Below, piece by piece: positions 36,650 to 45,571 of a stretch of DNA of 64,000 nt. The notes beneath the pieces were generated by a model. It made no database searches. It saw only the letters and a list, made by a program, of their open reading frames with translations, and was not told the origin of the DNA. The first letter of the stretch is position 1. Each line of letters opens with the position of its first letter. The stretch covers positions 844,871-908,870 of the forward strand of contig NZ_JAHYBZ010000002.1 of assembly GCF_019430885.1 (NCBI RefSeq), given 5' to 3'. The DNA is from Roseomonas alba (GTDB lineage: Bacteria; Pseudomonadota; Alphaproteobacteria; Acetobacterales; Acetobacteraceae). The position numbers were made by a program, and so were the translations under genes.

Positions 36650-37294
36650 TCACCGGGCCCCATGCCGCCGCACCGGCGGTGCCGCTTCCACCACCCCGTC
36701 ATAGGCCGCCCACCAGGCCAGCCCGATCATCGCCGCGAACATCGCCGGCACAGCCGCATAGGCCGCGTAGAGCAGCGCCAGTGGCGACCACCAGATCACG
36801 AGCAGCAGCACGGTGCCGAGGATGTTTCCGATCACCAGCAGCATCTCGAGACCCTTGGCATCCTGCTCGGCGGGATCGGCATGCACTTCCTCGGTCACGG
36901 TGCCCGGTTCGACCGGCGCCCGCGCCGCCATCATGCCCAACCCCGCCATGGCGAGCGTCGCCGCGAAGGCCGCGAGCGCCTGGTTCGTGCCCTCGATCCC
37001 GCCGATCCAGACGGCACCGAGCGCGCCGATGCCCAGGATCGCCAGCGGCAGCATCGTCGTCAGCCACCGCGCCATGTGCAGCCGGGAGGCATGCCCCATG
37101 GAATCCCCGAGTTGCCTCAGATTCTGGATCCAAAACAGCCCGGCGAGCGGCAGCGAGGCCAGCACGAGCACCGTCCCGATGCGGCTTTCAAAGATGGGAT
37201 TGCCCTGGGCGAGGCCTGTAGCCGCGAAGAGGGCCCAGAGCCCGAAGGGCGTCAGCATGAAGATGGCAATGGCGAAGGGAACCCAGCGTTTCAC
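36650..37294 (-). CDS. Hypothetical multi-pass membrane protein
   Basis: The 214-residue product starts at a GTG (VKRWVPFAIAIFMLTPFGLW) with AAGGAG about 9 bases upstream. About six membrane helices are predicted: residues 3-25, 38-55, around 80-100 (LTTMLPLAILGIGALGAVW), 108-125, about 155-175 (LLVIGNILGTVLLLVIW) and about 180-205. A short acidic loop (TEEVHADPAEQDAK) separates helices four and five. I recognise no family. The longer upstream frame to 37711 overlaps the DUF2946 gene and was rejected. Confidence 0.75.
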   Translation of the reverse strand: MKRWVPFAIAIFMLTPFGLWALFAATGLAQGNPIFESRIGTVLVLASLPLAGLFWIQNLRQLGDSMGHASRLHMARWLTTMLPLAILGIGALGAVWIGGIEGTNQALAAFAATLAMAGLGMMAARAPVEPGTVTEEVHADPAEQDAKGLEMLLVIGNILGTVLLLVIWWSPLALLYAAYAAVPAMFAAMIGLAWWAAYDGVVEAAPPVRRHGAR

Positions 37295-37413
37295 GGGTGC
37301 GGTCTCCTTGAGGTGATGAAAACGGTGTGCAGCGGCGCGCGCGCGGGGCCTGAGGGCCCGGTCGCAACGCCGATGCGCCGGCAACGCCCGACAGGGATGG
37401 GCGGGCCTGGAAT

Positions 37414-37791
37414 TCAGCCGGGTGCGGGGGGTGCCCGTGGCGCGTAGGGCGGTGCGCGGGCCGCGGAGGCCCAGGCCATCGCGGCGGCCGGGCGCCAGGC
37501 GCGCGCGACCGGCCGGTCCGCCGGCGCGACAAGCAGCGACGGCTCCACCGTCGCCACGCGCGCCATGCCGATGCAGACGACGCAGATGCCGAGAAGGCCG
37601 ATCTGCGGCGCATGCCCCTGGCGCTCTGCATCGACATGGATGATGCGCGTGCCTTCGGCCGTACAGATGACCGTATCGAAGCCGCCCGCCGTCCGGGCCT
37701 TGGCGAGGCAATGCACCGGCGCGAAGACGATCTGCAGCAGAAGGCTGACAGCCAGCAGCGGCGCGACGGTGCGAAGAAGGCGTGTCACCAC
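37414..37791 (-). CDS. DUF2946-type small membrane/periplasmic protein
   Basis: The 125-residue product begins MVTRLLRTVAPLLAVSLLLQIVFAPVHCLA (signal anchor). It contains CTAEG and a GICVVC pair about 40 residues later, and ends in RAPPYAPRAPPAP. The paired cysteines and the RxPP tail are features of DUF2946 proteins, small exported proteins often near copper or cobalamin genes. The function is not known. It is probably co-transcribed with the membrane protein 119 bases downstream. Confidence 0.65.
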   Translation of the reverse strand: MVTRLLRTVAPLLAVSLLLQIVFAPVHCLAKARTAGGFDTVICTAEGTRIIHVDAERQGHAPQIGLLGICVVCIGMARVATVEPSLLVAPADRPVARAWRPAAAMAWASAARAPPYAPRAPPAPG

Positions 37792-37800
37792 CGGGCTCGT

Positions 37801-38061
37801 CTAGCCCTCGTCTTGACGCACCGCAACAAGAAGGGCTTCGGCCCCTGTCACGTAGGCGTCCCGCAGCCGGCGCCCCGCATGGCCGGCGCGGAACACGCCG
37901 AGCCGCCGGAGCTCAGGCACGGCCATGCGCCGCAACTCCCCGAAGGTAATGGGGAAGAGGGTGGTCGGCGCCGTCTCGCCGGGCCCGCAATGTTGAACCA
38001 CCCGCGCCATCGGCGGCCGCAGACCCAACGGGTCGGGCAGCAAAAATTGGCTGCCACGCAC
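37801..38061 (-). CDS. Small hypothetical protein (uncertain)
   Basis: An open frame of 86 codons from GTG 38061 (or 69 from ATG 38010) ends nine bases before the DUF2946 start. About four fifths of codon third positions are G or C, consistent with coding. The stretch FGELRRMAVPELRRLGVFRAGHAGRRL is a basic amphipathic helix. No family was recognised and no ribosome site is obvious. The rest of the 371-base gap 37792-38162 shows nothing else. Confidence 0.4.
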   Translation of the reverse strand: MRGSQFLLPDPLGLRPPMARVVQHCGPGETAPTTLFPITFGELRRMAVPELRRLGVFRAGHAGRRLRDAYVTGAEALLVAVRQDEG

Positions 38062-38162
38062 GCTGGAATCCCGCGAGGGCCGTTGACGAGAACGCGCCCC
38101 CTGTCAGTCCCGCCGCACACGATACCGCGGCAATCGGACGGGACGGAGCCCCGTCCGTCCGC

Positions 38163-40547
38163 TCACCCCAGCAGTGCCTCGGCACAGGCATCGAGGATGG
38201 CGTCGCTGTCCAGCCCATACTCCCGGTAGAGGTCCGGGATGTCACCAGCCTGGCCGAAGCGATCGACGCCCAGCGGCACGATGCGCTGTCCGCGCACCGC
38301 CCCCATCCAGGCATGGGCCGCCGGATGCCCGTCCAGCACCGAGACCAGCGCCGCGCCCGGCGCGAGCGGCGCCAGGATGCGTTCGATGTGCGACACCCGC
38401 CGCACCCCGCCGCGCACCGCCCGCCGCGCGGCAAGCCATTCCGCGTGCAACCGGTCCGGACTGGTGATGGCCAAGAGTCCTGCGGAGGGTTCCTCCGCGC
38501 GAAGCTCCTCGAAAGCAGCCATGGCCTCGGGCGCGATAGCGCCCTGATAGGCGATGGCGATGCGTGCCCCGGGCCCCGGCGGCACCACCCAATGGGCGCC
38601 GGCGATCACCGCCGCCGGGTCGAGCGCCCGGTCCGGCTGGAGCAGCGCCCGTGTGGATAGCCGCAGCCACACGGCCGAGCCGTCCGGCTTCTGCATGTGG
38701 TCGAAGGCATGGCGCAGCAGGATCGCCAGTTCATCCGCATGGGCCGGTTCGAAAGCGGCCAGGCGATCCGCCGCCATGCCGATCAGCGGCGTGTTCACCG
38801 ATTGATGCTGGCCGCCTTCCGGTGCAAGCGTCAGGCCGGAAGGCGTTGAAACCAAAAGAAATCTCGCGTCCTGATAACAGGCATAGATCAGCGCATCGAG
38901 GCCGCGGTTGACGAAGGGATCATAGACCGTGCCGACCGGCAGCAGCCGCGCTCCATAAAGGCGATCCGCCAGTCCCAGCCCGGCGAGGATCAGGAACAGG
39001 TTCTGCTCGGCGATGCCGAGTTCGACATGCTGGCCTTCGGGCGACATGCCCCAGCGCTGGGCCGAGGCGAGCTTCGCGTCACGGAAGACGTCGTTCTTCT
39101 TGTGCCGGTCGAAGATGCCGCGCCGGTTCACCCATGGACCGAGACTGGTCGAGACCGTGACATCCGGGCTGGTGGTGACGATGCGCTTCGCGAGGTCGGC
39201 GAATTCGTCCTTGCCGCGGCCGATCTCCGCGAGGATGTCGCCGAAGGCCGCCTGGGTGGATAGCTTCCGCCCCTCGCCCACCTTCGGCGCGGCGAAGCTG
39301 GCGGGAACAGGGATCGCCGGCGAGACCAGGCTGCGCCCGGCAGGCGTCAGCGGTTCCGCGAAGGGAACGCCCGCGAGGAAGTCCCGCAGCTCCGCCTCCG
39401 GGATGTCGAGGCCTTCGAACAGGTCCCATTCATGGCCGGGGCGGATGGCCATCAGCTCGCGGAAGCTGCCCATCTGCTCCTTGGTCATCAGGCCGGAATG
39501 GTTGTCCTTGTGGCCGGCGAAGGGCAGGCCCATGCCCTTGACCGTGTAGGCGATGAAGCAGGTCGGCTGGTCGCCTTCGGCATCCTGCGCGCGGAAGGCC
39601 TCGGTCAGCGTCTCGATGTCGTGGCCGCCGAGATTGGTCATCAGCGTCGCGAGTTCGTCATCGGTCAGCGGGTCGATGATGGCGCGGATGCCCGGCACGC
39701 GGCCGAGTTCGGCCAGCACCGCGGCCCGCCAGGCCGCCCCGCCCTGGAAGGTCAGCGCGGCGTAGAGGCTGTTGGGGCAGTCGTCGATCCAGCGGCGCAG
39801 ATGCTCGCCGTCGGGGCGCGCGAAGGCGGCTTCCAGCTTGCGCCCGTATTTGATCGTGACGACGTTCCAGCCCATGTCGCGGAACAGGCCCTCGATGCGG
39901 CCGAACAGGCGGTCTGGCACCACGGAATCGAGCGACTGGCGGTTGTAGTCCACCACCCACCAGACATTGCGGATGTCGTGCTTCCAGCCTTCGAGCAGGG
40001 CCTCGTAGATGTTCCCCTCATCGAGTTCCGCGTCGCCGACGACGGCGACGTGGCGGCCCGGGGGAACCCCTTCCGGGACCAGGTTGTGCAAATGGACATA
40101 GTCCTGCACCAGCGAGCCGAAGGAGGCGAGCGCCACGCCGAGCCCGACGGAGCCGGTGGAGAAATCCACCTCCGGCCCGTCCTTCACGCGAGAGGGATAG
40201 GGCTGGATGCCGCCGAATTGCCGGAGGGTCTCCAGCTTCTCCCGTTGCTGCCGCCCGAACAGGTAGTTGATGGCGTGGAAGACCGGTCCGGCATGCGGCT
40301 TCACTGCCACCCGGTCGGCCGGGCGCAGGATGCCGAAATACAACGCGGCGAGGATCGACACCGAGGAGGCGCAGGATGCCTGGTGCCCGCCCACCTTCAG
40401 CCCATCACGGCTGGGGCGGATGTGGTTGGCGGTGTGGATCATCCAGGCCGACAGCCAGAGCAGCTTGCGCTCCAGCGCATGGAGGATCTCGACGCGGCGC
40501 GCTTCCCCTGGCGTGTCGAGCCGCTGGCCCCTTCCCTGCACCGTCAT
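38163..40547 (-). CDS. Transketolase / homodimeric pyruvate dehydrogenase E1-like protein
   Basis: This 794-residue thiamine diphosphate enzyme resembles the AceE branch. GGHQASCASSVSILAALYFGIL, the ThDP/Mg motif GDAELDEGNIYEALLEGWKH with a downstream VVDYNRQSLD, and YTVKGMGLPFAGHKDNHSGL lie in the N-terminal half. EGQHVELGIAEQNLFL (catalytic Glu region) and STPSGLTLAPEGGQHQ lie in the central domain. A C-terminal transketolase-C domain follows. It is shorter than E. coli AceE (887), and no E2/E3 genes are near, so it may act as a free-standing transketolase or oxidase-like enzyme. GGAG precedes the ATG; the longer frame to 40640 was rejected. Confidence 0.88.
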   Translation of the reverse strand: MTVQGRGQRLDTPGEARRVEILHALERKLLWLSAWMIHTANHIRPSRDGLKVGGHQASCASSVSILAALYFGILRPADRVAVKPHAGPVFHAINYLFGRQQREKLETLRQFGGIQPYPSRVKDGPEVDFSTGSVGLGVALASFGSLVQDYVHLHNLVPEGVPPGRHVAVVGDAELDEGNIYEALLEGWKHDIRNVWWVVDYNRQSLDSVVPDRLFGRIEGLFRDMGWNVVTIKYGRKLEAAFARPDGEHLRRWIDDCPNSLYAALTFQGGAAWRAAVLAELGRVPGIRAIIDPLTDDELATLMTNLGGHDIETLTEAFRAQDAEGDQPTCFIAYTVKGMGLPFAGHKDNHSGLMTKEQMGSFRELMAIRPGHEWDLFEGLDIPEAELRDFLAGVPFAEPLTPAGRSLVSPAIPVPASFAAPKVGEGRKLSTQAAFGDILAEIGRGKDEFADLAKRIVTTSPDVTVSTSLGPWVNRRGIFDRHKKNDVFRDAKLASAQRWGMSPEGQHVELGIAEQNLFLILAGLGLADRLYGARLLPVGTVYDPFVNRGLDALIYACYQDARFLLVSTPSGLTLAPEGGQHQSVNTPLIGMAADRLAAFEPAHADELAILLRHAFDHMQKPDGSAVWLRLSTRALLQPDRALDPAAVIAGAHWVVPPGPGARIAIAYQGAIAPEAMAAFEELRAEEPSAGLLAITSPDRLHAEWLAARRAVRGGVRRVSHIERILAPLAPGAALVSVLDGHPAAHAWMGAVRGQRIVPLGVDRFGQAGDIPDLYREYGLDSDAILDACAEALLG

Positions 40548-40643
40548 GGTCGCTCCTTCCCATTCTCCGCGCCATGATGGGCGTGGGCGGGCCGCAAGGG
40601 AAGCGAGCGGGCGACCATGGGGCCCGCCGCGCTCCGCCACGCT

Positions 40644-40778
40644 TCAGGGGCGGGAGCGGATGGACAGGGGAGCCCTCGCCCGGTCTGCCGCCCGCTGCGG
40701 CCGGCCCCGCGTCAGGGCGCTTCCGGCCAGCAGCAGCGCCGACAGGGCGAGCCCGAGCAGAACGAGAAACTGCGCCAT
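40644..40778 (-). CDS. Candidate small single-helix membrane protein (44 aa)
   Basis: A 44-codon frame reads MAQFLVLLGLALSALLLAG, one membrane helix, followed by a basic tail rich in Arg. No good ribosome site is visible. It lies alone in the 483-base gap 40548-41030 between the transketolase and the cupin. The hydrophobic-then-basic layout fits small inner-membrane proteins, but chance cannot be excluded. Confidence 0.35.
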   Translation of the reverse strand: MAQFLVLLGLALSALLLAGSALTRGRPQRAADRARAPLSIRSRP

Positions 40779-40904
40779 CGCGACCATTGGACCAATCCCG
40801 GTGATTGCGGCCGTTCTCGCATCGATCGGATCGTGCCGCGGTGTCGCATGTCACGCGCGGGCGCCTTCGCTTGTCCACCGCATCGCATGCCGCTTTTGCG
40901 GGCT

Positions 40905-40927
40905 GCACCGCATTTTCCTTGCGGTGC
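40905..40927. other. Hairpin upstream of the cupin gene
   Basis: Perfect eight-base arms GCACCGCA (40905-40912) and TGCGGTGC (40920-40927) enclose a T-rich seven-base loop. It lies about 100 bases before the cupin start and could be an operator or a leader structure. No regulator can be named. Confidence 0.4.
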
Positions 40928-41030
40928 GCCAATCAAAGGCGCGACCCTCAAGCTGCGAGGAAGGCCAGATCAGACGGTGACAACTGCGCCCCGAACCCGA
41001 CGGTCGGGACGCCAGCAGGAGAACCGCGCG

Positions 41031-41474
41031 ATGCTCGATGCCCCTGTCGTGAACCTGTTTTCCCACAACAAGCCCGGCGACACGCCCTGGCGGCTGGACG
41101 GGTTGCGATCCTTCTTTGCCTATCGCGACCTTGGCGTCGCGGCGGCGACCGGCGGACGCGTCATCGCCCACATGGTCCGCGCCAACGAAGCGCCCGAGAA
41201 GGGCACCGGCTGGCACACCCACCAGGCCGATTTCCACATCGTCCTGATGACCAAGGGCTGGGCCAAGTTCATGTACGAGGACAAGATCACCCTCGTCGAA
41301 GCCGGCGACTGCGTGCATCAGCGGCCGGGGATCGTGCACTACCTCTACGACTACTCGCCCGACATGGAATATCTGGAGGTGGTCGGGCCGGCGAATTTCG
41401 GCACCCAGGACGCCGAAGGCCCCTGCGCGGTGCCGGATCCGGTGCCCTGGCCGGCCGACGCGAAGCCGGGCTGA
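41031..41474 (+). CDS. Cupin-domain protein
   Basis: This 147-residue single cupin barrel has motif 1 GWHTHQADFHIVLMTKGWAKF, whose two histidines plus an acidic residue would bind metal. Motif 2 is AGDCVHQRPGIVHYLYDYS. GGAG lies 8-10 bases before the ATG. Small cupins of this type are dioxygenases, isomerases or sensors; which one cannot be told. It stands alone, facing a GST gene across a hairpin. Confidence 0.87.
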   Translation: MLDAPVVNLFSHNKPGDTPWRLDGLRSFFAYRDLGVAAATGGRVIAHMVRANEAPEKGTGWHTHQADFHIVLMTKGWAKFMYEDKITLVEAGDCVHQRPGIVHYLYDYSPDMEYLEVVGPANFGTQDAEGPCAVPDPVPWPADAKPG

Positions 41475-41506
41475 GGCCTGGCCGGATCCGTGCGCAGCAC
41501 AAGCGA

Positions 41507-41530
41507 GGGAAGCGCGGCCGGACGCTTCCC
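41507..41530. terminator. Bidirectional hairpin between cupin and GST
   Basis: Perfect eight-base arms GGGAAGCG (41507-41514) and CGCTTCCC (41523-41530) enclose an eight-base loop. It lies 32 bases after the cupin stop in a convergent gap of 201 bases. It does not belong to the R-element family. Confidence 0.55.
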
Positions 41531-41675
41531 CGCGCCGTCAGCGCGGCCCTCCGGACCCTTCGTCACCGGCCCGCTCCCTTACACGCCCCTCTGGACGTCG
41601 GCGTCCTGGACAGGAGGCCACATGGCCGCTGCCGGACATGGACACGCACCAAACGGCGCGCATCCGGATGCCCTG

Positions 41676-42332
41676 TCAGAAATCGACTTCGAGTTCCGCG
41701 ATCTCGTCCGGCTCGGCCACCGCCTCGCGCGACCATTCGGCGAGGTCCGGCCAGGCGAGGACATGGCGCTGATAGGCCGCGGCCTCGGCGCCGAGCGTGA
41801 TGTCGTAGGTGTGGAACCGGGTCGCGACCGGGGCGTACATCGCATCCGCGATGGACGGCGTCGCGCCGAACAGCCAGGGCCCGCCGCTGCGGGCCAGGCA
41901 GTCGGTCCAGATCGCCTCGATCGCCACGATATCCGCCCGCGGCCCCGACCAGACCGGGAAGCCCGGCCGGTGCGCCTTGAGGTTCATCGGCAGCGAGGCG
42001 CGCAGGGCGGCGAAGCCCGAATGCATCTCGCCCGAGATGGAGCGGCACAGTGCCCGCGCCTCGCGCTCGGCGGGCAGCATGCCGGCGGCGGGGAAGATCT
42101 CGTTCAGGTATTCGGCGATGGCGAGCACATCCCAGATCCGCACCCCCTCATGCAGCAGGCAGGGGTAGCGGATGGAGGAGGAGCGCAGCAGCAGCTCCTC
42201 CCGCGCGATGGGGTCGTCGGGCGAGATGACCTCGGTGTCGAAGTCGAGGCCCGAAAGCCTCGCCAGCAGGAAGCCGCGCAACGACCAGGAGGAATAGTTG
42301 CGGCTGGTGATCAACAGGGTCGCCTTGGCCAT
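41676..42332 (-). CDS. Glutathione S-transferase family protein
   Basis: This 218-residue GST has an N-terminal thioredoxin-like domain (ATLLITSRNYSSWSLRGFLLAR, with Ser in the SSWS site as the likely glutathione-activating residue). The cis-proline region is RYPCLLHEGVRIWDVLAIAEYL, and an all-helical C-terminal domain contains SIADAMYAPVATRF. GGAG 6 bases before the ATG at 42332 favours it over 42344. Conjugation or thiol chemistry in the cytoplasm is the family role. It is divergent from the PHB depolymerase. Confidence 0.88.
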   Translation of the reverse strand: MAKATLLITSRNYSSWSLRGFLLARLSGLDFDTEVISPDDPIAREELLLRSSSIRYPCLLHEGVRIWDVLAIAEYLNEIFPAAGMLPAEREARALCRSISGEMHSGFAALRASLPMNLKAHRPGFPVWSGPRADIVAIEAIWTDCLARSGGPWLFGATPSIADAMYAPVATRFHTYDITLGAEAAAYQRHVLAWPDLAEWSREAVAEPDEIAELEVDF

Positions 42333-42439
42333 GCCGGTCTCCATGCTCGCGATGTTTGTGCAATGCGCAATCGCAGTGCAGCATTACCATCATGCCCGTC
42401 TGGCAGGCCAGCCATACGGTGCGGGAGTCGCGGCGGAGA

Positions 42440-43651
42440 ATGATCTACGCCTTCTACGACAGCCATGCGCGGGCGCTCGCCCCGTTCCGCGGCCAGGCGG
42501 AATGGCTGGCAGCAATGATCCGCGGCGCCGGCGCCGACCAATCCCCCGCCCTGCGGCGGTTGCTGGCGAGCGTCGACCTCTTCGCCAATGTGCGCACCAC
42601 CCACAAGCGGCTGCCCTTCGGCTTCGACACGGTGATGGTGGGCAATCGCGAGGTCGCTGTGGCCGAGGAGGTGGTGACCTCCACTCCCTTCGGATCCCTG
42701 CTGCGCTTCCGCAAGGACATGCCGGGCCGGCAGCCGCCGCTGTTGCTGGTCGCCCCCATGTCAGGCCATTTCGCGACGCTGCTGCGCCCGACCGCCGAGG
42801 TGCTGCTGCCGGACTTCGACCTGCACGTCACCGACTGGCACAATGGCCGTGACGTGCCTCTGTCGGCCGGGCGCTTCGGCCTGGACGACTTCGCCGAGCA
42901 CGTCATGATCTTCCTGCGCGCGATGGGCGAGGGCGTGCATGTGATGGCGGTCTGCCAGCCCTCGGTGCCTGTGCTGGTCGCCGCGGCGCTGATGCATGAG
43001 GACCGCGAGCCCCAGCGCCCGCGCAGCGTCACCCTGATGGCCGGGCCGATCGACACGCGGCTGAACCCGACGCGGGTGAACCGGCTCGCCGCCAGCAAGC
43101 CGATGGCCTGGTTCGAGCGCCACATGATCGCGACCGTGCCCTTCGGCAGCCGCGGGGCGGGGCGGCGCGTCTATCCGGGTATCACGCAACTGACGGCCTT
43201 CATGTCGCTCAACATCGGGCGGCACATCACGGCGCACGAGACCTTCTGGCGCAACGTCGCCCAGGGCGACATCGAGGCCGCGGAGACGCATCGCCGCTTC
43301 TACGAGGAATATTTCGCGGTGATGGACCTGCCGGCGGAATTCTACCTCGAGACCGTCGAGAAGGTGTTCCAGACCCACGACCTGCCGCGCGGCGAACTGC
43401 GCTTCCGCGACCGGCCGGTGCAGCCGCGCGCGATCCGCCGCATGGGGCTGATGACCGTGGAAGGCGAGAAGGACGACATCTGCGGCATCGGACAGACCAT
43501 GGCGGCGCTCGACCTGTGCTCCGCCCTGCCGACGACCATGCGCAGCCATCACCTGCAGACCGGGGTCGGGCATTACGGGGTCTTCGCGGGCAAGCGCTGG
43601 CAGAACGAGATCTACCCGCGGGTGCGGGCGATGATGCAGGGGTATCAGTAA
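42440..43651 (+). CDS. phaZ: Intracellular polyhydroxyalkanoate depolymerase
   Basis: This 403-residue alpha/beta-hydrolase begins MIYAFYDSHARALAPFRGQA, the family N-terminus. The nucleophile site is VMAVCQPSVPVL, with Cys172 in place of the usual lipase serine, as in characterised PhaZ of Ralstonia type. It degrades stored poly(3-hydroxybutyrate) granules. The C-terminal His is likely within HHLQTGVGHYGVF. The start at 42440 has an adjacent GGCGGAGA; the longer frame overlaps the divergent GST promoter and was rejected. Repeat R6 follows the stop by 8 bases. Confidence 0.93.
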   Translation: MIYAFYDSHARALAPFRGQAEWLAAMIRGAGADQSPALRRLLASVDLFANVRTTHKRLPFGFDTVMVGNREVAVAEEVVTSTPFGSLLRFRKDMPGRQPPLLLVAPMSGHFATLLRPTAEVLLPDFDLHVTDWHNGRDVPLSAGRFGLDDFAEHVMIFLRAMGEGVHVMAVCQPSVPVLVAAALMHEDREPQRPRSVTLMAGPIDTRLNPTRVNRLAASKPMAWFERHMIATVPFGSRGAGRRVYPGITQLTAFMSLNIGRHITAHETFWRNVAQGDIEAAETHRRFYEEYFAVMDLPAEFYLETVEKVFQTHDLPRGELRFRDRPVQPRAIRRMGLMTVEGEKDDICGIGQTMAALDLCSALPTTMRSHHLQTGVGHYGVFAGKRWQNEIYPRVRAMMQGYQ

Positions 43652-43659
43652 GGCTGTGG

Positions 43660-43942
43660 TTGGAGAGGGACTCTGCCTCCTCTCCAAATCTCACCCCCTC
43701 AAAGGCCGCGGGGCCTTTGGAAACCATGACCTGATGCCCCGCACAACGGTTCGGCGACCGCCAAAAGCGCGCTTCGTGCCCAGCGCCATGAGATGCGCCA
43801 GGGCACGATGCATCGCGCATCCCCTGCTTTCGTGGTCCGAACGCCCCGCCCAGCGCCAATTACCGGTTCTCGAAGGCCCTGTGGCCTTTGATGGGCCTGG
43901 CAACACTGCCGCCAAGGTCCGGAAAGGGACAGAGCCCTTCCC
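43660..43942. repeat. Composite palindromic element, copy R6 (283 bp, partly decayed)
   Basis: Left outer hairpin 43660-43687 (TTGGAGAGG and CCTCTCCAA). Left inner hairpin 43700-43719 (CAAAGGCC, GCGG, GGCCTTTG). Core with CAGCGCCAATTACCGGTTC, resembling the right half of the R4 core. Right inner hairpin 43873-43888 (AAGGCC, CTGT, GGCCTT). Right outer half 43921-43942 (GGAAAGGG and CCCTTCCC, imperfect). It occupies the 361-base convergent gap between phaZ and malonyl-CoA decarboxylase. Confidence 0.8.
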
Positions 43943-44012
43943 ATCGCGCCACACGCCTTGCCCACACCCCGCGGGCGCCGTCTTCAATCCTTCCGGTCGA
44001 ACCTAGGGAGCC

Positions 44013-45431
44013 CTACGCCGCCTTCCCCAGTTTCCGCAGTGCGTTCGACACCGCACGCTTGCCTTCGCCCATGTAGAGCTCGTGGTTCTTCTCGATCCGG
44101 TCCGGATCGTAGAGGTAGTTCACCATCAGCCCCACCGACTGGCGATGTCCGTTCTCCGATGTGTCCGCGCGCCAGTTCAGCCGCTCGATGCGCGCGCCGT
44201 TGGACAGGTGGAAATGCGCCACGGGATCGCGGGCCCGGCCGGGACGGCTCGGGTTCTCTTCCTTGGCCAGGTAGCGCGCGCAGAGGCGCGTCAGGATGGG
44301 ATCCAGGGCGCGCTGCGCCTCCTCCACCCGCAGCACGCCGCGGCGCGCGATCAGCGCGCGCAGGATCGTCTCCTCCTGCGCATCGTCGGGCACCGTTTCG
44401 GGGAGCAGGGCCGCGATGGCATGGAGCGCCTTGCGCTCCTCCTCGGTCAGCGGCGCCTCGTCTCCGGTAAGCAGGGATTCGAGCCAGCGCCGGAAACCCG
44501 GGATGGGAGAAAGCGTGCAGAAGGTCTTGATATTGCGGAATTCATCCGACAGCAGACCGACCACCCGCTTGATCAGGAAGTTGCCGAAGGAGATGCCGTC
44601 CAGCCCGCGCTGGCAGTTGTTGATGGAATAGAACACCGCCGTATCGGCGCTGGCCGGGTCGAGCACCGGCGCCTTCAGGTCCAGCAGCCGCTGGACGCTG
44701 GGCGACATGCCCTTGGTCAGCGCGACCTCGACGAAGATCAGCGGTTCCTCGGGCATGCGGGGGTGGAAGAAGGCATAGCAGCGGCGGTCGGATTCCAGCC
44801 GGTTCTTGAGGTCGCGCCAGTGACGGATGCGGTGCACCGCCTCGTACTGCACCAGCTTTTCCAACAGGTTGGCCGGCGAATGCCAGTCGATCCGGCGCAA
44901 TTCCAGGAAGCTGACATCGAACCAGGACGCCAGCAGCGCCTTGAGGTCGGTCTCGAGCGCCAGCAGCAGCTTGTCGCCATCGATGCGCGCCATCAGGTCG
45001 GCACGCATGTCGACCAGGAACTTCACCCCGTCCGGGATGGCGGCGAAGGCGGTCAGCAGGCGGATCCGCGGCGGTTCCAGCGCGCGGCGCAGCCTGGCGG
45101 TCGCGACGGCGCGTTCGGCGGCGTCCGAAGCGGCGGCGACCGCCTCCATGGCGCGGGCCACCGCACCCGGATTGGAATCGAAGGCCGCGAGGGCGCGCAG
45201 GAAATCCGTGCGGCCGTCGGCGTTGAGGGTGCGATAGGCCTCGGCCAGGCTTGCGGCGCGGTTGCGCGCCGACACCTCGCCGCCGCGCCCGTCAAGCGCA
45301 TCCCGGAGGCGGGCCGTCAGGTCGGGCGAGGACTCATTCGCGCCCACCACGGAGGCCATGTCGCGCCAGAGAGACGAGACGCGACGCAGCGCCCGGTCGA
45401 GCAATCCGGCCTGAACGGCAACTTCCGACAT
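44013..45431 (-). CDS. Malonyl-CoA decarboxylase
   Basis: This 472-residue MCD has an N-terminal helical domain and a C-terminal GNAT-like catalytic domain. Conserved blocks include FFHPRMPEEPLIFVEVALTKG, FYSINNCQRGLDGISFGNFLIK, the catalytic serine region TFCTLSPIPGFRRW, and the catalytic histidine region AHFHLSNGARIERLNW. It converts malonyl-CoA to acetyl-CoA in the cytoplasm. Alphaproteobacterial MCDs often accompany malonate uptake genes, but none is here. Confidence 0.94.
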   Translation of the reverse strand: MSEVAVQAGLLDRALRRVSSLWRDMASVVGANESSPDLTARLRDALDGRGGEVSARNRAASLAEAYRTLNADGRTDFLRALAAFDSNPGAVARAMEAVAAASDAAERAVATARLRRALEPPRIRLLTAFAAIPDGVKFLVDMRADLMARIDGDKLLLALETDLKALLASWFDVSFLELRRIDWHSPANLLEKLVQYEAVHRIRHWRDLKNRLESDRRCYAFFHPRMPEEPLIFVEVALTKGMSPSVQRLLDLKAPVLDPASADTAVFYSINNCQRGLDGISFGNFLIKRVVGLLSDEFRNIKTFCTLSPIPGFRRWLESLLTGDEAPLTEEERKALHAIAALLPETVPDDAQEETILRALIARRGVLRVEEAQRALDPILTRLCARYLAKEENPSRPGRARDPVAHFHLSNGARIERLNWRADTSENGHRQSVGLMVNYLYDPDRIEKNHELYMGEGKRAVSNALRKLGKAA

Positions 45432-45520
45432 GTCTCACCCCGTTTGACTGGGTATGAAACCTAGGGAAACAGAATTTGAAAATCCAGAGTGGCGATGAGG
45501 CGACGGCGTGCTTCTGAAAC

Positions 45521-45559
45521 AACACCGCCGGAGGGGCGCAAACTGCCCCCGGCGCTGTT
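45521..45559 (-). terminator. Intrinsic terminator after the Ala/Pro-rich gene
   Basis: Arms AACACCGCCGG (45521-45531) and CCGGCGCTGTT (45549-45559), with an inner GGGGC/GCCCC pair, form a long stem with one mismatch. Read on the minus strand, it ends in a T-rich GTGTTGTTT. It lies 12 bases past the stop of the 45572-46111 gene. Confidence 0.6.
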
Positions 45560-45571
45560 GCGGCCGTCGCG

